Assembly (NCBI RefSeq): GCF_016918075.2
Contig: NZ_JAERPS020000007.1
Location: forward strand, 62,001 to 126,000
Direction of reading: 5' to 3'
DNA length: 64,000 nt
DNA from: Rheinheimera maricola
Lineage (GTDB): Bacteria > Pseudomonadota > Gammaproteobacteria > Enterobacterales > Alteromonadaceae
Shown here: positions 8,493-17,146 of the stretch, piece by piece
Layout: each line of letters opens with the position of its first letter
Position numbering within the stretch: the stretch's first letter is position 1
Program-made: the position numbers and the translations under genes
The notes under the pieces: generated by a model
Database searches by the model: none
What the model was told of the DNA's origin: nothing
Seen by the model: the letters and a program-made list of their open reading frames with translations, nothing else

Positions 8493-11387
8493 ATGAATAA
8501 GTTCAAGCTTAGTCTGCTTACACTTGCTATGGCAGGGGTGAGCAGCTTGGCGTTGGCGGCTGAGCAGCAATCAGCAGAAACAACGCAAACGTCAGCTCAA
8601 CCGCAAAGTGCGGCGCAGCAATCATCCACTACTGAAGCTGCCGCCGTTGACGCAGTTGAAGTAATACAGGTGCGCGGCTTTGCCAGCAGCCTGTTCCGCT
8701 CACTTGACGCCAAGCGCTTTGGTGACACAGTCTCTGAAACCATTTCTGCAGATGATCTGGGTGCACTGCCCGATGTGTCGATGGCCGATGCTTTAACGCG
8801 CTTGCCGGGTATTTCTGCGGTAAGAACCGGTGGTCAGGCGGCAGAAATTAATATTCGCGGTATGTCTGGCGGCTTTGTGTTTTCTACCTTGAATGGCCGC
8901 GAGCAAGTGTCCACCAGTGGCAAACGTAATATTGAGTTTGACCAGTATCCGTCTGAATTGATTAACTCGGCTGCTGTATATAAGTCGCCCAAAGCATCAC
9001 TGATTGAAGGCGGTGTGGCCGGTACGGTAGAGCTACAAACCGCCAGCCCGCTGCGCAACGAAAAACAACACACCTTTACTGTTAATGCCCGCGGCATGTA
9101 CAACGACCGTGCTAATGAAGTGCCAGATGGCGTTGAATTTGGCCATCGTTTTAGCCTGTCATATCAAGGTAAGTTTTTTGACGACACATTAGGTTTTGCC
9201 GCTGGTTATGCCCGGCTGTATCAGCCCAGCGTCGCTACGCAATTTGTTGGCTTGGCCTATAACGGCCAGAAAGATACCAACGACGACGGTGTGAATGAAT
9301 TTATCAGCGAAGGCTTTGAAATTCAGCATAAAGGCGGCGAAGAAACCCGTGATGGCTATATGGCTGCACTGGAATGGACACCGCACGATGCCTTTACGCT
9401 AAAAGCCGATGCGTTTTTATCTAAGTTTGACAAAGAAGCCTTTGCCCGTGGTTTTCGGGTTAAATTTGGCGGGCCAACGGCGGCATTAGGCAACCCAGAG
9501 CTAAATGGCAGCTCGGTGATTGGCGGTACCTTTAACCGCACAACCAGCAGCTTTACCCGGGTAGAAATAGTTAACGATGACAACCGCGACTATGACGAAG
9601 TGCGTAGCTTTGGTATCAATGCTGACTGGGATGTCAGTGAAAGCGTAAACCTAAGCTTTGATGTGTCGCACTCCAGTGCAAAAAGTAACTTCCGTAATGG
9701 CCTGTTGTGGGCGCTGGTAGCACAAGATGCCAATGCCGATGTGCCGGTACTGGATACCAATGTGTCCATCTCTTATATGCTTAATGGCTTAAACCTGCCT
9801 AGCGTTGGCTTTAACCAGGCGGCAGCATTTTCTGATATCGACAAAGTGATGGTTAGTAAATACGGCATCTATCCGTTTGTTAACGAAGATGAAGTAAACG
9901 CTTACCGTTTTGATGCCAGCTGGCTGCTGGACATGCCGCTGGTCGCGTCGTTAGAAGCTGGCGTACGCTACTCGGAGCGCAGCTATAAGAACGATCGCTC
10001 AGTATTTGAGTACGGCAGCGATGGGGCTTTTTTAAACTCGCAACCGCCACTGCGTTTAACGTCAGATATGGTCGAAGTAGTGAATTTTAGCGGTGATTTT
10101 GCAACGTACCCCAGCTACCTGGCTATTGACCTGGATAAAGCCTTAGCGGCCTGGTTCCCGCAGGGTATTCCGCAACCGGTGCAAACCTGGGGTACAGGTA
10201 ACCCCGACATTCTGCCGTCACAGTTTAATCCAACCGGGCCTAACACTAACTGGTCTGTGCTACAAAGCGGTGAAGTGTACGAAGATGTGCTGGCCGGTTA
10301 CGTTATGGCCAATTTGGATGCCGAGTTATTTGGTATTCCGGTTAGTGGTAACGTGGGTGTGCGGGTAGTGCAAACTGACCAAAGCGCCACAGACTTGGCC
10401 TATGTCGATGGTAACCCGCTGCGTGGCGCGCAAAATATTGTTGACGATGCTGGTCTGGTGAATACCGCTTATGCGCCGGGTATTTTAGGTGAAAAATATA
10501 CCGATGTGCTGCCGCAATTAAACCTGAATTTTGGCATTACTGATGAGTCACAAATTCGTTTTGCCGCGGCCAAGGTTATGTCGCGGCCACCGATAAACCG
10601 GCTGGCGTCGAACACCTCTGTCACCATCAGTGACGATGGCGAAATCAGTGGTTCCAGCTCAAACAGCCCGTTCCTGCGGCCATTTGAAGCTACTCAATAC
10701 GATTTATCTTACGAGTACTACATTCCGTCTGGCGCTATCGCTTTTGCCTTGTTTTATAAAGACATTAAGTCATTTGTAAATGACTTTACTATCCAGCAGT
10801 TTGATTTTGCCGCTGCCGGCTTTGATGTGCCAACACAAATAATTGATGAAGATGGTATCCCGCGTGAAACCTTTAACGGCGCTTTTTCTACCGCAGTAAA
10901 CAACGGTGAAGGTGGCTACATTCGTGGTGCTGAACTGGCCTTTACCAAGGTATTTGACAGCTTACCGGAAATGTTTTCTGGCCTGGGTGTGCAGGGCAGT
11001 TATTCCTACACCGAAAGCGAAGTCAGTCTGATCAACACCTTAGGCGGTGCCGCAATTGAGACCACGTTTGAAGGTTTATCACAAGATGTATTTACCGGCA
11101 CCGTGTTCTGGAACTACGAAGGCTTTGATGCCCGCGTTAGCGCCCGTTACCGCTCGCCATTTGTGTCGTCGCAAGTAGGTATTGATGAGCAGATCACCAA
11201 TTTTGACAGTGAAACGGTGATCGATATGCAAACCTCATACGACATTAACGACAACTTTAAAGTGCTGTTCCAGGTAAACAACCTGACGGACGAGCCCACA
11301 AAAAGTTATTTCGGTGACAAAGCGCAAACCGGCACCATTCAGTTCTTTGGTCGTCAGTTTTATCTTGGCGCGGTCTATACCTTTTAA
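8493..11387 (+). CDS. TonB-dependent receptor, probably for alpha-glucans
   Basis: The 964-residue protein has a signal peptide cut near ALA-AE (residue 23), a Gln/Ser-rich stretch, and a TonB-box-like VEVIQVRG. The plug domain follows with DVSMADALTRLPGISAVR and INIRGMSGGFVFSTLNGREQ, then a long beta-barrel ending in a terminal aromatic (YLGAVYTF), as outer-membrane proteins do. It belongs to the large class that imports oligosaccharides in aquatic Proteobacteria. The substrate is inferred from the pullulanase gene 23 bases downstream: branched alpha-glucan or maltodextrin. The ribosome-binding site is GGGGAA. A LacI-like palindrome upstream suggests substrate-dependent control. Confidence 0.88.
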   Translation: MNKFKLSLLTLAMAGVSSLALAAEQQSAETTQTSAQPQSAAQQSSTTEAAAVDAVEVIQVRGFASSLFRSLDAKRFGDTVSETISADDLGALPDVSMADALTRLPGISAVRTGGQAAEINIRGMSGGFVFSTLNGREQVSTSGKRNIEFDQYPSELINSAAVYKSPKASLIEGGVAGTVELQTASPLRNEKQHTFTVNARGMYNDRANEVPDGVEFGHRFSLSYQGKFFDDTLGFAAGYARLYQPSVATQFVGLAYNGQKDTNDDGVNEFISEGFEIQHKGGEETRDGYMAALEWTPHDAFTLKADAFLSKFDKEAFARGFRVKFGGPTAALGNPELNGSSVIGGTFNRTTSSFTRVEIVNDDNRDYDEVRSFGINADWDVSESVNLSFDVSHSSAKSNFRNGLLWALVAQDANADVPVLDTNVSISYMLNGLNLPSVGFNQAAAFSDIDKVMVSKYGIYPFVNEDEVNAYRFDASWLLDMPLVASLEAGVRYSERSYKNDRSVFEYGSDGAFLNSQPPLRLTSDMVEVVNFSGDFATYPSYLAIDLDKALAAWFPQGIPQPVQTWGTGNPDILPSQFNPTGPNTNWSVLQSGEVYEDVLAGYVMANLDAELFGIPVSGNVGVRVVQTDQSATDLAYVDGNPLRGAQNIVDDAGLVNTAYAPGILGEKYTDVLPQLNLNFGITDESQIRFAAAKVMSRPPINRLASNTSVTISDDGEISGSSSNSPFLRPFEATQYDLSYEYYIPSGAIAFALFYKDIKSFVNDFTIQQFDFAAAGFDVPTQIIDEDGIPRETFNGAFSTAVNNGEGGYIRGAELAFTKVFDSLPEMFSGLGVQGSYSYTESEVSLINTLGGAAIETTFEGLSQDVFTGTVFWNYEGFDARVSARYRSPFVSSQVGIDEQITNFDSETVIDMQTSYDINDNFKVLFQVNNLTDEPTKSYFGDKAQTGTIQFFGRQFYLGAVYTF

Positions 11388-11410
11388 GCGGATTTTGGAG
11401 CAACAAAGCA

Positions 11411-14400
11411 ATGTCTATTACAACAAAAATGCTTAAGCTCGGTGCACTGCTGCTGACAGCCCAGTTTTTAGCTGGCTGTGGCGCAGGTGACAATACCGAG
11501 CCCGGAGAAGTACTGTTAACCTGTAATGTGCCACTTATTCCTGATGCGGCCGGTACCTCGTGTATCGACCCACCACCAATTTACTGCCCGGCGCCGCAGG
11601 TACCCACAGCCAACAACGAAGGTTGTGCTATTGGTAAAGACCCGAATGCCCCCGATCCAGTGGTTTTGGCTGGCCCCAACGAGGCGATACTGTTTTATAA
11701 ACGTTCTGGTGCCTATGACGGCTACCGTTTGCATACCTGGAACAACGAAACCTGTGATGCCTATGCGCCCTCGTCCATTGCCTCATCGTGGGACAACGGT
11801 CTGGTGCATGACGGCATAGACCCTAACTATGGTGCATACTGGATCCTGGACTTGAAACCAGGCTACGCCGGTACAGCAGGCGCTTGTGGTAACTTTATTG
11901 TGCACATCGGTACTGATGATGCCGGTAAAGACCCAGGCCCGGATATGCAAATGCCGTTGTCGCAAGACGATCCGGATTTTGCCCGCATGAACTGGATATT
12001 CTCTGGCGTAAACAGCATCTTTGAATTCCCGGTGGTGTCGTTAGGTGTGTCTGTACAGGCCTCGGCTGCCCATTGGTTAGATCAAAATACCTTTATTTGG
12101 AATGGTAATGTCGAGCCAGCCAGTATTGTTAAGTTACATTACTCAGCCGACGCCGATCTGGCTATTGGCCGTGATGGTCGCTTAAATGGTAGCAGTGTCG
12201 AATTACTGCCCGCCGAGTTAACCGGCGCGCAAAAAGCCGTAGTGCCACACCTGGCGGATAAGCCGGCGTTCAGTGCCAATTTTACCGCGGATGAAGCCAA
12301 AGCGATGATTAAAAACCAGCTGGTATTGGCCGCGACCGACGTTGACGGTGAATTACAGGCTGCCACCTATGTGCAGGCTGCTAAGGTGTTGGATGATTTA
12401 TACACCAAAGGCGATGCCGATGCCGATGAGGCCAGTTTAGGTATTCAATATCAGGGCAGCAGCATTACCGCACGTGTATGGGCGCCAACTGCGCGTAGCG
12501 TTAAGCTAAAAGTGTACAGCGCGACCAAGTCACTAAGTGCTACGCATGATATGGCGCTGGACAGTGCAACCGGTATTTGGAGCTATAGCGGCGGTGCTGC
12601 ACTGGACCGTCAGTTCTATCGCTATGAAGTCACGGTATATCACCCACTAACCCGTGCGGTAGAAACCATCGAAAGCACCGACCCATACTCGCTGAGTTTG
12701 TCCAGCAATGGCCGCTACAGCCAGTTTGTTAATCTTCAAGACGCTGATTTAGCGCCAGAAGGCTGGAGTGAGCGTATGGTGCCAACCGTTGCCAAGCCAG
12801 AAGACATTGTGATTTATGAAGGCCACGTGCGCGACTTTTCTATTCGTGATCAGAGTGTTAGTGCAGCTAACCGTGGTAAATATCTGGCCTTTACTGAAAT
12901 GACGTCAGCGCCGGTACAACACTTAGCCTCACTGGCCGACAATGGTTTAACGCATTTCCACCTGTTGCCACTAAACGACCAGGCCAATATCAATGAAGAT
13001 GCGACTAAACGCATTGAACTGAGTGATACCGTCGCCAAGCTGTGTCAGTTAAAAGCCGACGCGCCAGTGTGTGGCAATACCGACGCTAACGCGACTTTGC
13101 TGTCCGTACTGGAAAGCTACTCACCCTTTGGTGAAAAAGCGCAAGATCTGGTGCAGGCCATGCGCAGCATTGATGGCTTTAACTGGGGTTATGACCCTCA
13201 GCACTTTATCGCCCCTGAAGGTAGCTATGCTTCTAACGCAGATGGTGTAGCGCGCATTAAAGAAGTGCGGGCGATGAACAAAGCGTTAAACGACATTGGT
13301 CTGCGCACCGTGCTGGACGTGGTGTACAACCATACCAGTGCCTCGGGCCTGAACACCACGTCAGTGTTTGATAAAATTGTGCCGGGTTATTACCACCGTT
13401 ACAACGAAACAACCGGTGGTATAGAGCGTTCAACCTGCTGTGAAAATACGGCGACAGAACACCGGATGTTCGACAAGTTTATGCAGGACTCCTTACTGAT
13501 ACTGGCGCGTGATTTCGGCTTTAACGACTTCCGCTTCGACATTATGGGGCATTCACCTAAAACCAGTATTCTGGCGGCACGTGATGTGGTGCGTACTTTC
13601 GACCCTAATGTGTATTTCTACGGTGAAGGCTGGAACTTTGGTGAGGTAACCAATAACCGCTTGTTCGTCCAGGCCAAGCAACAAGATATGGCCGGTACTG
13701 AAGTGGGCACCTTTAATGACCGTTTGCGTGATCCGGTGCGTGAAGCGGTGCTGTTTAATGCCAGTGACGATACCGAAAGCCTGCGTAAGCAAGACTTAAT
13801 ACGTATTGGCCTGGCCGGTACCTTAAGCGACTATGTGTTGGAGAGTTACCAGGGTATTTCTGGCCCAGCCTCCAGTTTTGGCGGTGCAGGTTATGCCGCT
13901 GATCCGGCTGATATTATTAACTATGTCTCTAAACACGATAATGAAACCTTATGGGATAAATTGCAGTATGGCTTAGATGCCAGCCTGACTACCGCCGAGC
14001 GGGTGCGGGCCCAAAATATTGCTATTGCCATTCCATTAATGAGCCAGGGCATACCGTTTCTGCAAATGGGCGGTGATTTCCTGCGGTCTAAATCAATGGA
14101 CCGCGACAGCTATGACGCAGGGGATTGGTTTAACTTTGTCGATTTCACCATGCAAAGCAATAACTTTGCCGTGGGCTTGCCATTGGCAGAGAAAAACCGT
14201 GACAGTTGGAATCTGATTGGTGAGATCCTGACCAACCCGAACGCCAAACCTGCACCTGACCATATTCGTTTTGCCAGCGATGTGTTTAAAGAGTTTTTAA
14301 GCATTCGTGCCGGCAGCCCATTGTTCCGCCTGGCTACCGCGCAAGACGTTATCGACCGGGTTGGCTTTCATAACATCGGTAAAAACCAGACTCAAGGCTT

Positions 14401-15364
14401 AATCGTTATGAGTATTGACGATGGCACTGGGCTAACAGATTTGGATCCGATGCATGATGCTTTGGTAGTGGTTATTAACGGTACATCTGTCGAGCGTGCG
14501 CACACTATCCCAACTGCTGCTGGCTTTGATTTACACCCATTGCAGCAAGCTTCAGTAGACAGCAACGTAACGACCGCCAGCTTTAACGCCGGTGTAGATG
14601 AGGGCACTTTTACTGTGCCAGCTTATACCATGGCGGTATTTGTAAAAGCTCAGGGTGCTGAGCAGGGTGCAGGTTTGTCTGCTGATGCCACCTCTGGTGC
14701 GCCGGATATTCCACCCTACGAAGCGACAACGGTGTTTGTGCGCGGTGGTATGAATGGTTGGGGTGAAGTGGATGCGTTCAGCTACGACGGTGAAGGCGTT
14801 TATACTGCAACGCTGAATATTGCTGCCGGTGATTATGCCTTTAAAGTGGCGTCTGCCGATTGGGCAAGTGTGAACTTGGGTGCTGGTGATGCCGGTGCTA
14901 CGGTTACTCTGGCACAGGACATTATTATTCAGCCGAGCAACGATAACCTGAATATCAGCATACCGAAGAGCTCGTCTTACGTGTTCCGTCTTGATGCGAA
15001 CAACAAGACAGCACCGACACTGACAGTCAGCGAATACGTGCCATTCGGCGCTACCACGGTGTTTTTACGTGGCGGCATGAACGGCTGGGGTGAAGTGGAT
15101 GCCTTTGAATACCTGGGGTCAAACCTGTATAGCGTTGATATTAACATTACCGCCGGTAACATTGCCTTCAAGGTAGCGTCAGCTGATTGGGCAACGGTAA
15201 ATATGGGCGCTGGTGCCGATGGTGCCGTGGTAACAGAGGGTATGCCGTTAACTATCGCACCAAGTAACGACAACCTGACGATGGACTTTGAAACCGCAAG
15301 TTATAACTTTTTACTGGATGCCAGCAACAAAGATACCCCGGCGTTAACAGTAACTAAGCAATAA
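11411..15364 (+). CDS. Lipoprotein pullulanase (GH13) with tandem C-terminal modules
   Basis: An outer-membrane or surface lipoprotein (lipobox LAGC, Cys23) that hydrolyses alpha-1,6 branches of pullulan or starch. Order of domains: a CBM41/PUD-like starch-binding region (about 95-200), pullulanase N-terminal and CBM48-like regions, and the GH13 barrel with the four conserved regions. These are TVLDVVYNHT (633-642), FRFDIMGH with nucleophile Asp710, YGEGW with acid/base Glu739, and KHDNE with Asp843. The type I pullulanase signature appears as FNWGYDP. The C-terminus carries two copies of a module of about 109 residues (1105-1213 and 1214-1317), each starting with ATTVF(V/L)RGGMNGWGEVDAF; this resembles starch- or glycan-binding folds. 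At 1317 residues it is longer than simple PulA, because of these modules. It is the second gene of the receptor operon. Confidence 0.9.
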   Translation: MSITTKMLKLGALLLTAQFLAGCGAGDNTEPGEVLLTCNVPLIPDAAGTSCIDPPPIYCPAPQVPTANNEGCAIGKDPNAPDPVVLAGPNEAILFYKRSGAYDGYRLHTWNNETCDAYAPSSIASSWDNGLVHDGIDPNYGAYWILDLKPGYAGTAGACGNFIVHIGTDDAGKDPGPDMQMPLSQDDPDFARMNWIFSGVNSIFEFPVVSLGVSVQASAAHWLDQNTFIWNGNVEPASIVKLHYSADADLAIGRDGRLNGSSVELLPAELTGAQKAVVPHLADKPAFSANFTADEAKAMIKNQLVLAATDVDGELQAATYVQAAKVLDDLYTKGDADADEASLGIQYQGSSITARVWAPTARSVKLKVYSATKSLSATHDMALDSATGIWSYSGGAALDRQFYRYEVTVYHPLTRAVETIESTDPYSLSLSSNGRYSQFVNLQDADLAPEGWSERMVPTVAKPEDIVIYEGHVRDFSIRDQSVSAANRGKYLAFTEMTSAPVQHLASLADNGLTHFHLLPLNDQANINEDATKRIELSDTVAKLCQLKADAPVCGNTDANATLLSVLESYSPFGEKAQDLVQAMRSIDGFNWGYDPQHFIAPEGSYASNADGVARIKEVRAMNKALNDIGLRTVLDVVYNHTSASGLNTTSVFDKIVPGYYHRYNETTGGIERSTCCENTATEHRMFDKFMQDSLLILARDFGFNDFRFDIMGHSPKTSILAARDVVRTFDPNVYFYGEGWNFGEVTNNRLFVQAKQQDMAGTEVGTFNDRLRDPVREAVLFNASDDTESLRKQDLIRIGLAGTLSDYVLESYQGISGPASSFGGAGYAADPADIINYVSKHDNETLWDKLQYGLDASLTTAERVRAQNIAIAIPLMSQGIPFLQMGGDFLRSKSMDRDSYDAGDWFNFVDFTMQSNNFAVGLPLAEKNRDSWNLIGEILTNPNAKPAPDHIRFASDVFKEFLSIRAGSPLFRLATAQDVIDRVGFHNIGKNQTQGLIVMSIDDGTGLTDLDPMHDALVVVINGTSVERAHTIPTAAGFDLHPLQQASVDSNVTTASFNAGVDEGTFTVPAYTMAVFVKAQGAEQGAGLSADATSGAPDIPPYEATTVFVRGGMNGWGEVDAFSYDGEGVYTATLNIAAGDYAFKVASADWASVNLGAGDAGATVTLAQDIIIQPSNDNLNISIPKSSSYVFRLDANNKTAPTLTVSEYVPFGATTVFLRGGMNGWGEVDAFEYLGSNLYSVDINITAGNIAFKVASADWATVNMGAGADGAVVTEGMPLTIAPSNDNLTMDFETASYNFLLDASNKDTPALTVTKQ

Positions 15365-15378
15365 GTTTCATACCTTAT

Positions 15379-15438
15379 GCCCGGCGAGAGCCGGGCCTTC
15401 CTGGATTATTTTAGCCGCAGCTTACTGCGGCTTTTTTT
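15379..15438 (+). terminator. Tandem hairpins and rho-independent terminator after the pullulanase
   Basis: A first GC hairpin (gcccgg/ccgggc, 15379-15396) is followed by a classical terminator: stem agccgcag/ctgcggct (15413-15432), loop ctta, then seven T. It ends the receptor-pullulanase transcript just before the convergent SGNH gene. Confidence 0.85.
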
Positions 15439-15478
15439 ATGTCTGTTGGAAGTGCAGCGGTTTATCTGGTGTGTGCCT

Positions 15479-17146
15479 TTAGTGTGCCAGCTCAGCCCGG
15501 CGCTGATAATGCCCGGCTTCTTGTGCACGGCCGGCCTGTTGTAAAATTTGCGCCGCTTGCCGGTTGGCGCTGGCGTCGTGTGGCAAAGCATCAGCAATGA
15601 TGAGCAAGGCTTTTAGCAGCATGTCGCCATCGCGTTGCTGCTGATAATAACGGGCACTTTGCTGCATCATGCCCAGCCAGTCTAACTTGCCATCAATATA
15701 GGCTTGTGCCAGTTGCTGTGGCATGTTCTGTGCGGCGGGAAAGCTCACCGCTATTGGGGTGTCACGAAACGGATAATCAGCCATCAAGGTGACAACACGC
15801 AACTGTGCGGCGTGCTCTTCTGCTGGCAGCAGTGGCCGTTCCGCCCATGCCAGTTCGGCAGCCACCTTGCCCGGCCAATCAGACAGCGGCGGTTGTTGCG
15901 CCAGCGCCTGATAAAAACTGTCTGCCAGTAAAAAATAGCCTTGCACGTTAGGATGCAAATGTTCCAGCATCAGGTTGTTGCCAATTAAGCCAAGCGGACT
16001 TTGTTGGCGCCAGGCCGCTTCCACGTCGACCAGTTTGGCATTGTACTGTTTTGCCAGAATGCGGATTTGCTGGTTTATCGCCTCGGGTGCCCGAAAGCGT
16101 AAGCTATCGGCGTCTTTGGCTGCCAGCAACAGCTGGCTGGCGCGCTCAGCTTCACCGCCACGGCGGTAAAGCTGGCCCAGCTGATACAGCAAATGGGCTG
16201 AGGGCGCATCGCCCAGCAGGCGCTCAGTGGCGTTATCTAAGTCTTTTAGTGCCACCCCGGTATCGATTTGGGCCTGAAATTGTGCCAGCTTGCTCAGTTG
16301 CTGCTCTGTAAGTGGTGCGCCAGCAAAAGGCGCCTGATCGGCAATATTACTGCCCGTCGTGGCCAAATACACCGCTATGCCGGCTGTCTGGTATTTGGCT
16401 AGCAGTAGGGCTAAATTTTGGCTGAATTGCTGTATTCCGGCCTGATACAGTGCCGAGTCGGTAGTGATGTGCTGGCCTTGGGCTACCCTGGCCATTAGTG
16501 TGCGCCGGTCGGACGCTGCCGTCTCAACTGCGCCAGGCAAGCAGCAATGTTGATAGGCGCCTTCTAACAGTTGAAAAGTAGACAAGCGGCGTAGTTTAAG
16601 TAACCACCTTGTCGCGGCAGGGGATTCTGCGGCCAGATAGGTAGAGCCTGCACCCATAATGCCTAAGTATTCGTTATGGCCGGCGTATATAAGCACGGCG
16701 TCGGGTTTAATGGCAATGATCTCGTCGGCTAAATCCAGCAAGGTGTAGCTATTTACTGCCGACAACGCGGTGTTAACCACTTCAACACTACGGTTACCGG
16801 CGCTTCGCCGCAAACGTTGCTCTAACATACCGGCCAGTGATGCGCCAACCCCGTAAGGGTAACCTGCGGCCGTAGAGCCACCCTGCACTACCAGCCTGAT
16901 GCCGTCAGCAGGGCGCTGTTGCAGGAAAAATGACGGCTCCATTGTAACAGTGGGTGCCGCGGCGCCGTTGGCAAAATAACGCTTGATGATGTCGGGCCGG
17001 GTGAGCAGATAGTGTGTGTTGGCCGGGTTATCGATAAAAAGTGCAAGCTGTTTGCCAATACCCGCCAGGCGCAATGTCAGTTCTAACATGGCCAGCAACA
17101 GTAAGGGCAGTAGCAGGCCAATAAGCCAGAACAAGCGTTGCTTCAT
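15479..17146 (-). CDS. Membrane-anchored SGNH/GDSL-type hydrolase, second of a tandem pair
   Basis: One N-terminal membrane segment (about residues 7-27) is followed by an SGNH-hydrolase domain. The nucleophile block is GGSTAAG (89-95), the Asn block is YAGHNEYLG (154-162), and the catalytic His block is LEHLHPNVQGYFLLAD near residue 400. The C-terminal part has helical repeat character (possibly TPR-like). SGNH enzymes remove or transfer acyl groups on sugars or lipids; the membrane anchor suggests periplasmic glycan or lipid work. The start ATG overlaps the stop of the preceding gene by four bases (ATGA), so the two are translationally coupled. The proteins are clearly paralogous. Confidence 0.75.
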   Translation of the reverse strand: MKQRLFWLIGLLLPLLLLAMLELTLRLAGIGKQLALFIDNPANTHYLLTRPDIIKRYFANGAAAPTVTMEPSFFLQQRPADGIRLVVQGGSTAAGYPYGVGASLAGMLEQRLRRSAGNRSVEVVNTALSAVNSYTLLDLADEIIAIKPDAVLIYAGHNEYLGIMGAGSTYLAAESPAATRWLLKLRRLSTFQLLEGAYQHCCLPGAVETAASDRRTLMARVAQGQHITTDSALYQAGIQQFSQNLALLLAKYQTAGIAVYLATTGSNIADQAPFAGAPLTEQQLSKLAQFQAQIDTGVALKDLDNATERLLGDAPSAHLLYQLGQLYRRGGEAERASQLLLAAKDADSLRFRAPEAINQQIRILAKQYNAKLVDVEAAWRQQSPLGLIGNNLMLEHLHPNVQGYFLLADSFYQALAQQPPLSDWPGKVAAELAWAERPLLPAEEHAAQLRVVTLMADYPFRDTPIAVSFPAAQNMPQQLAQAYIDGKLDWLGMMQQSARYYQQQRDGDMLLKALLIIADALPHDASANRQAAQILQQAGRAQEAGHYQRRAELAH

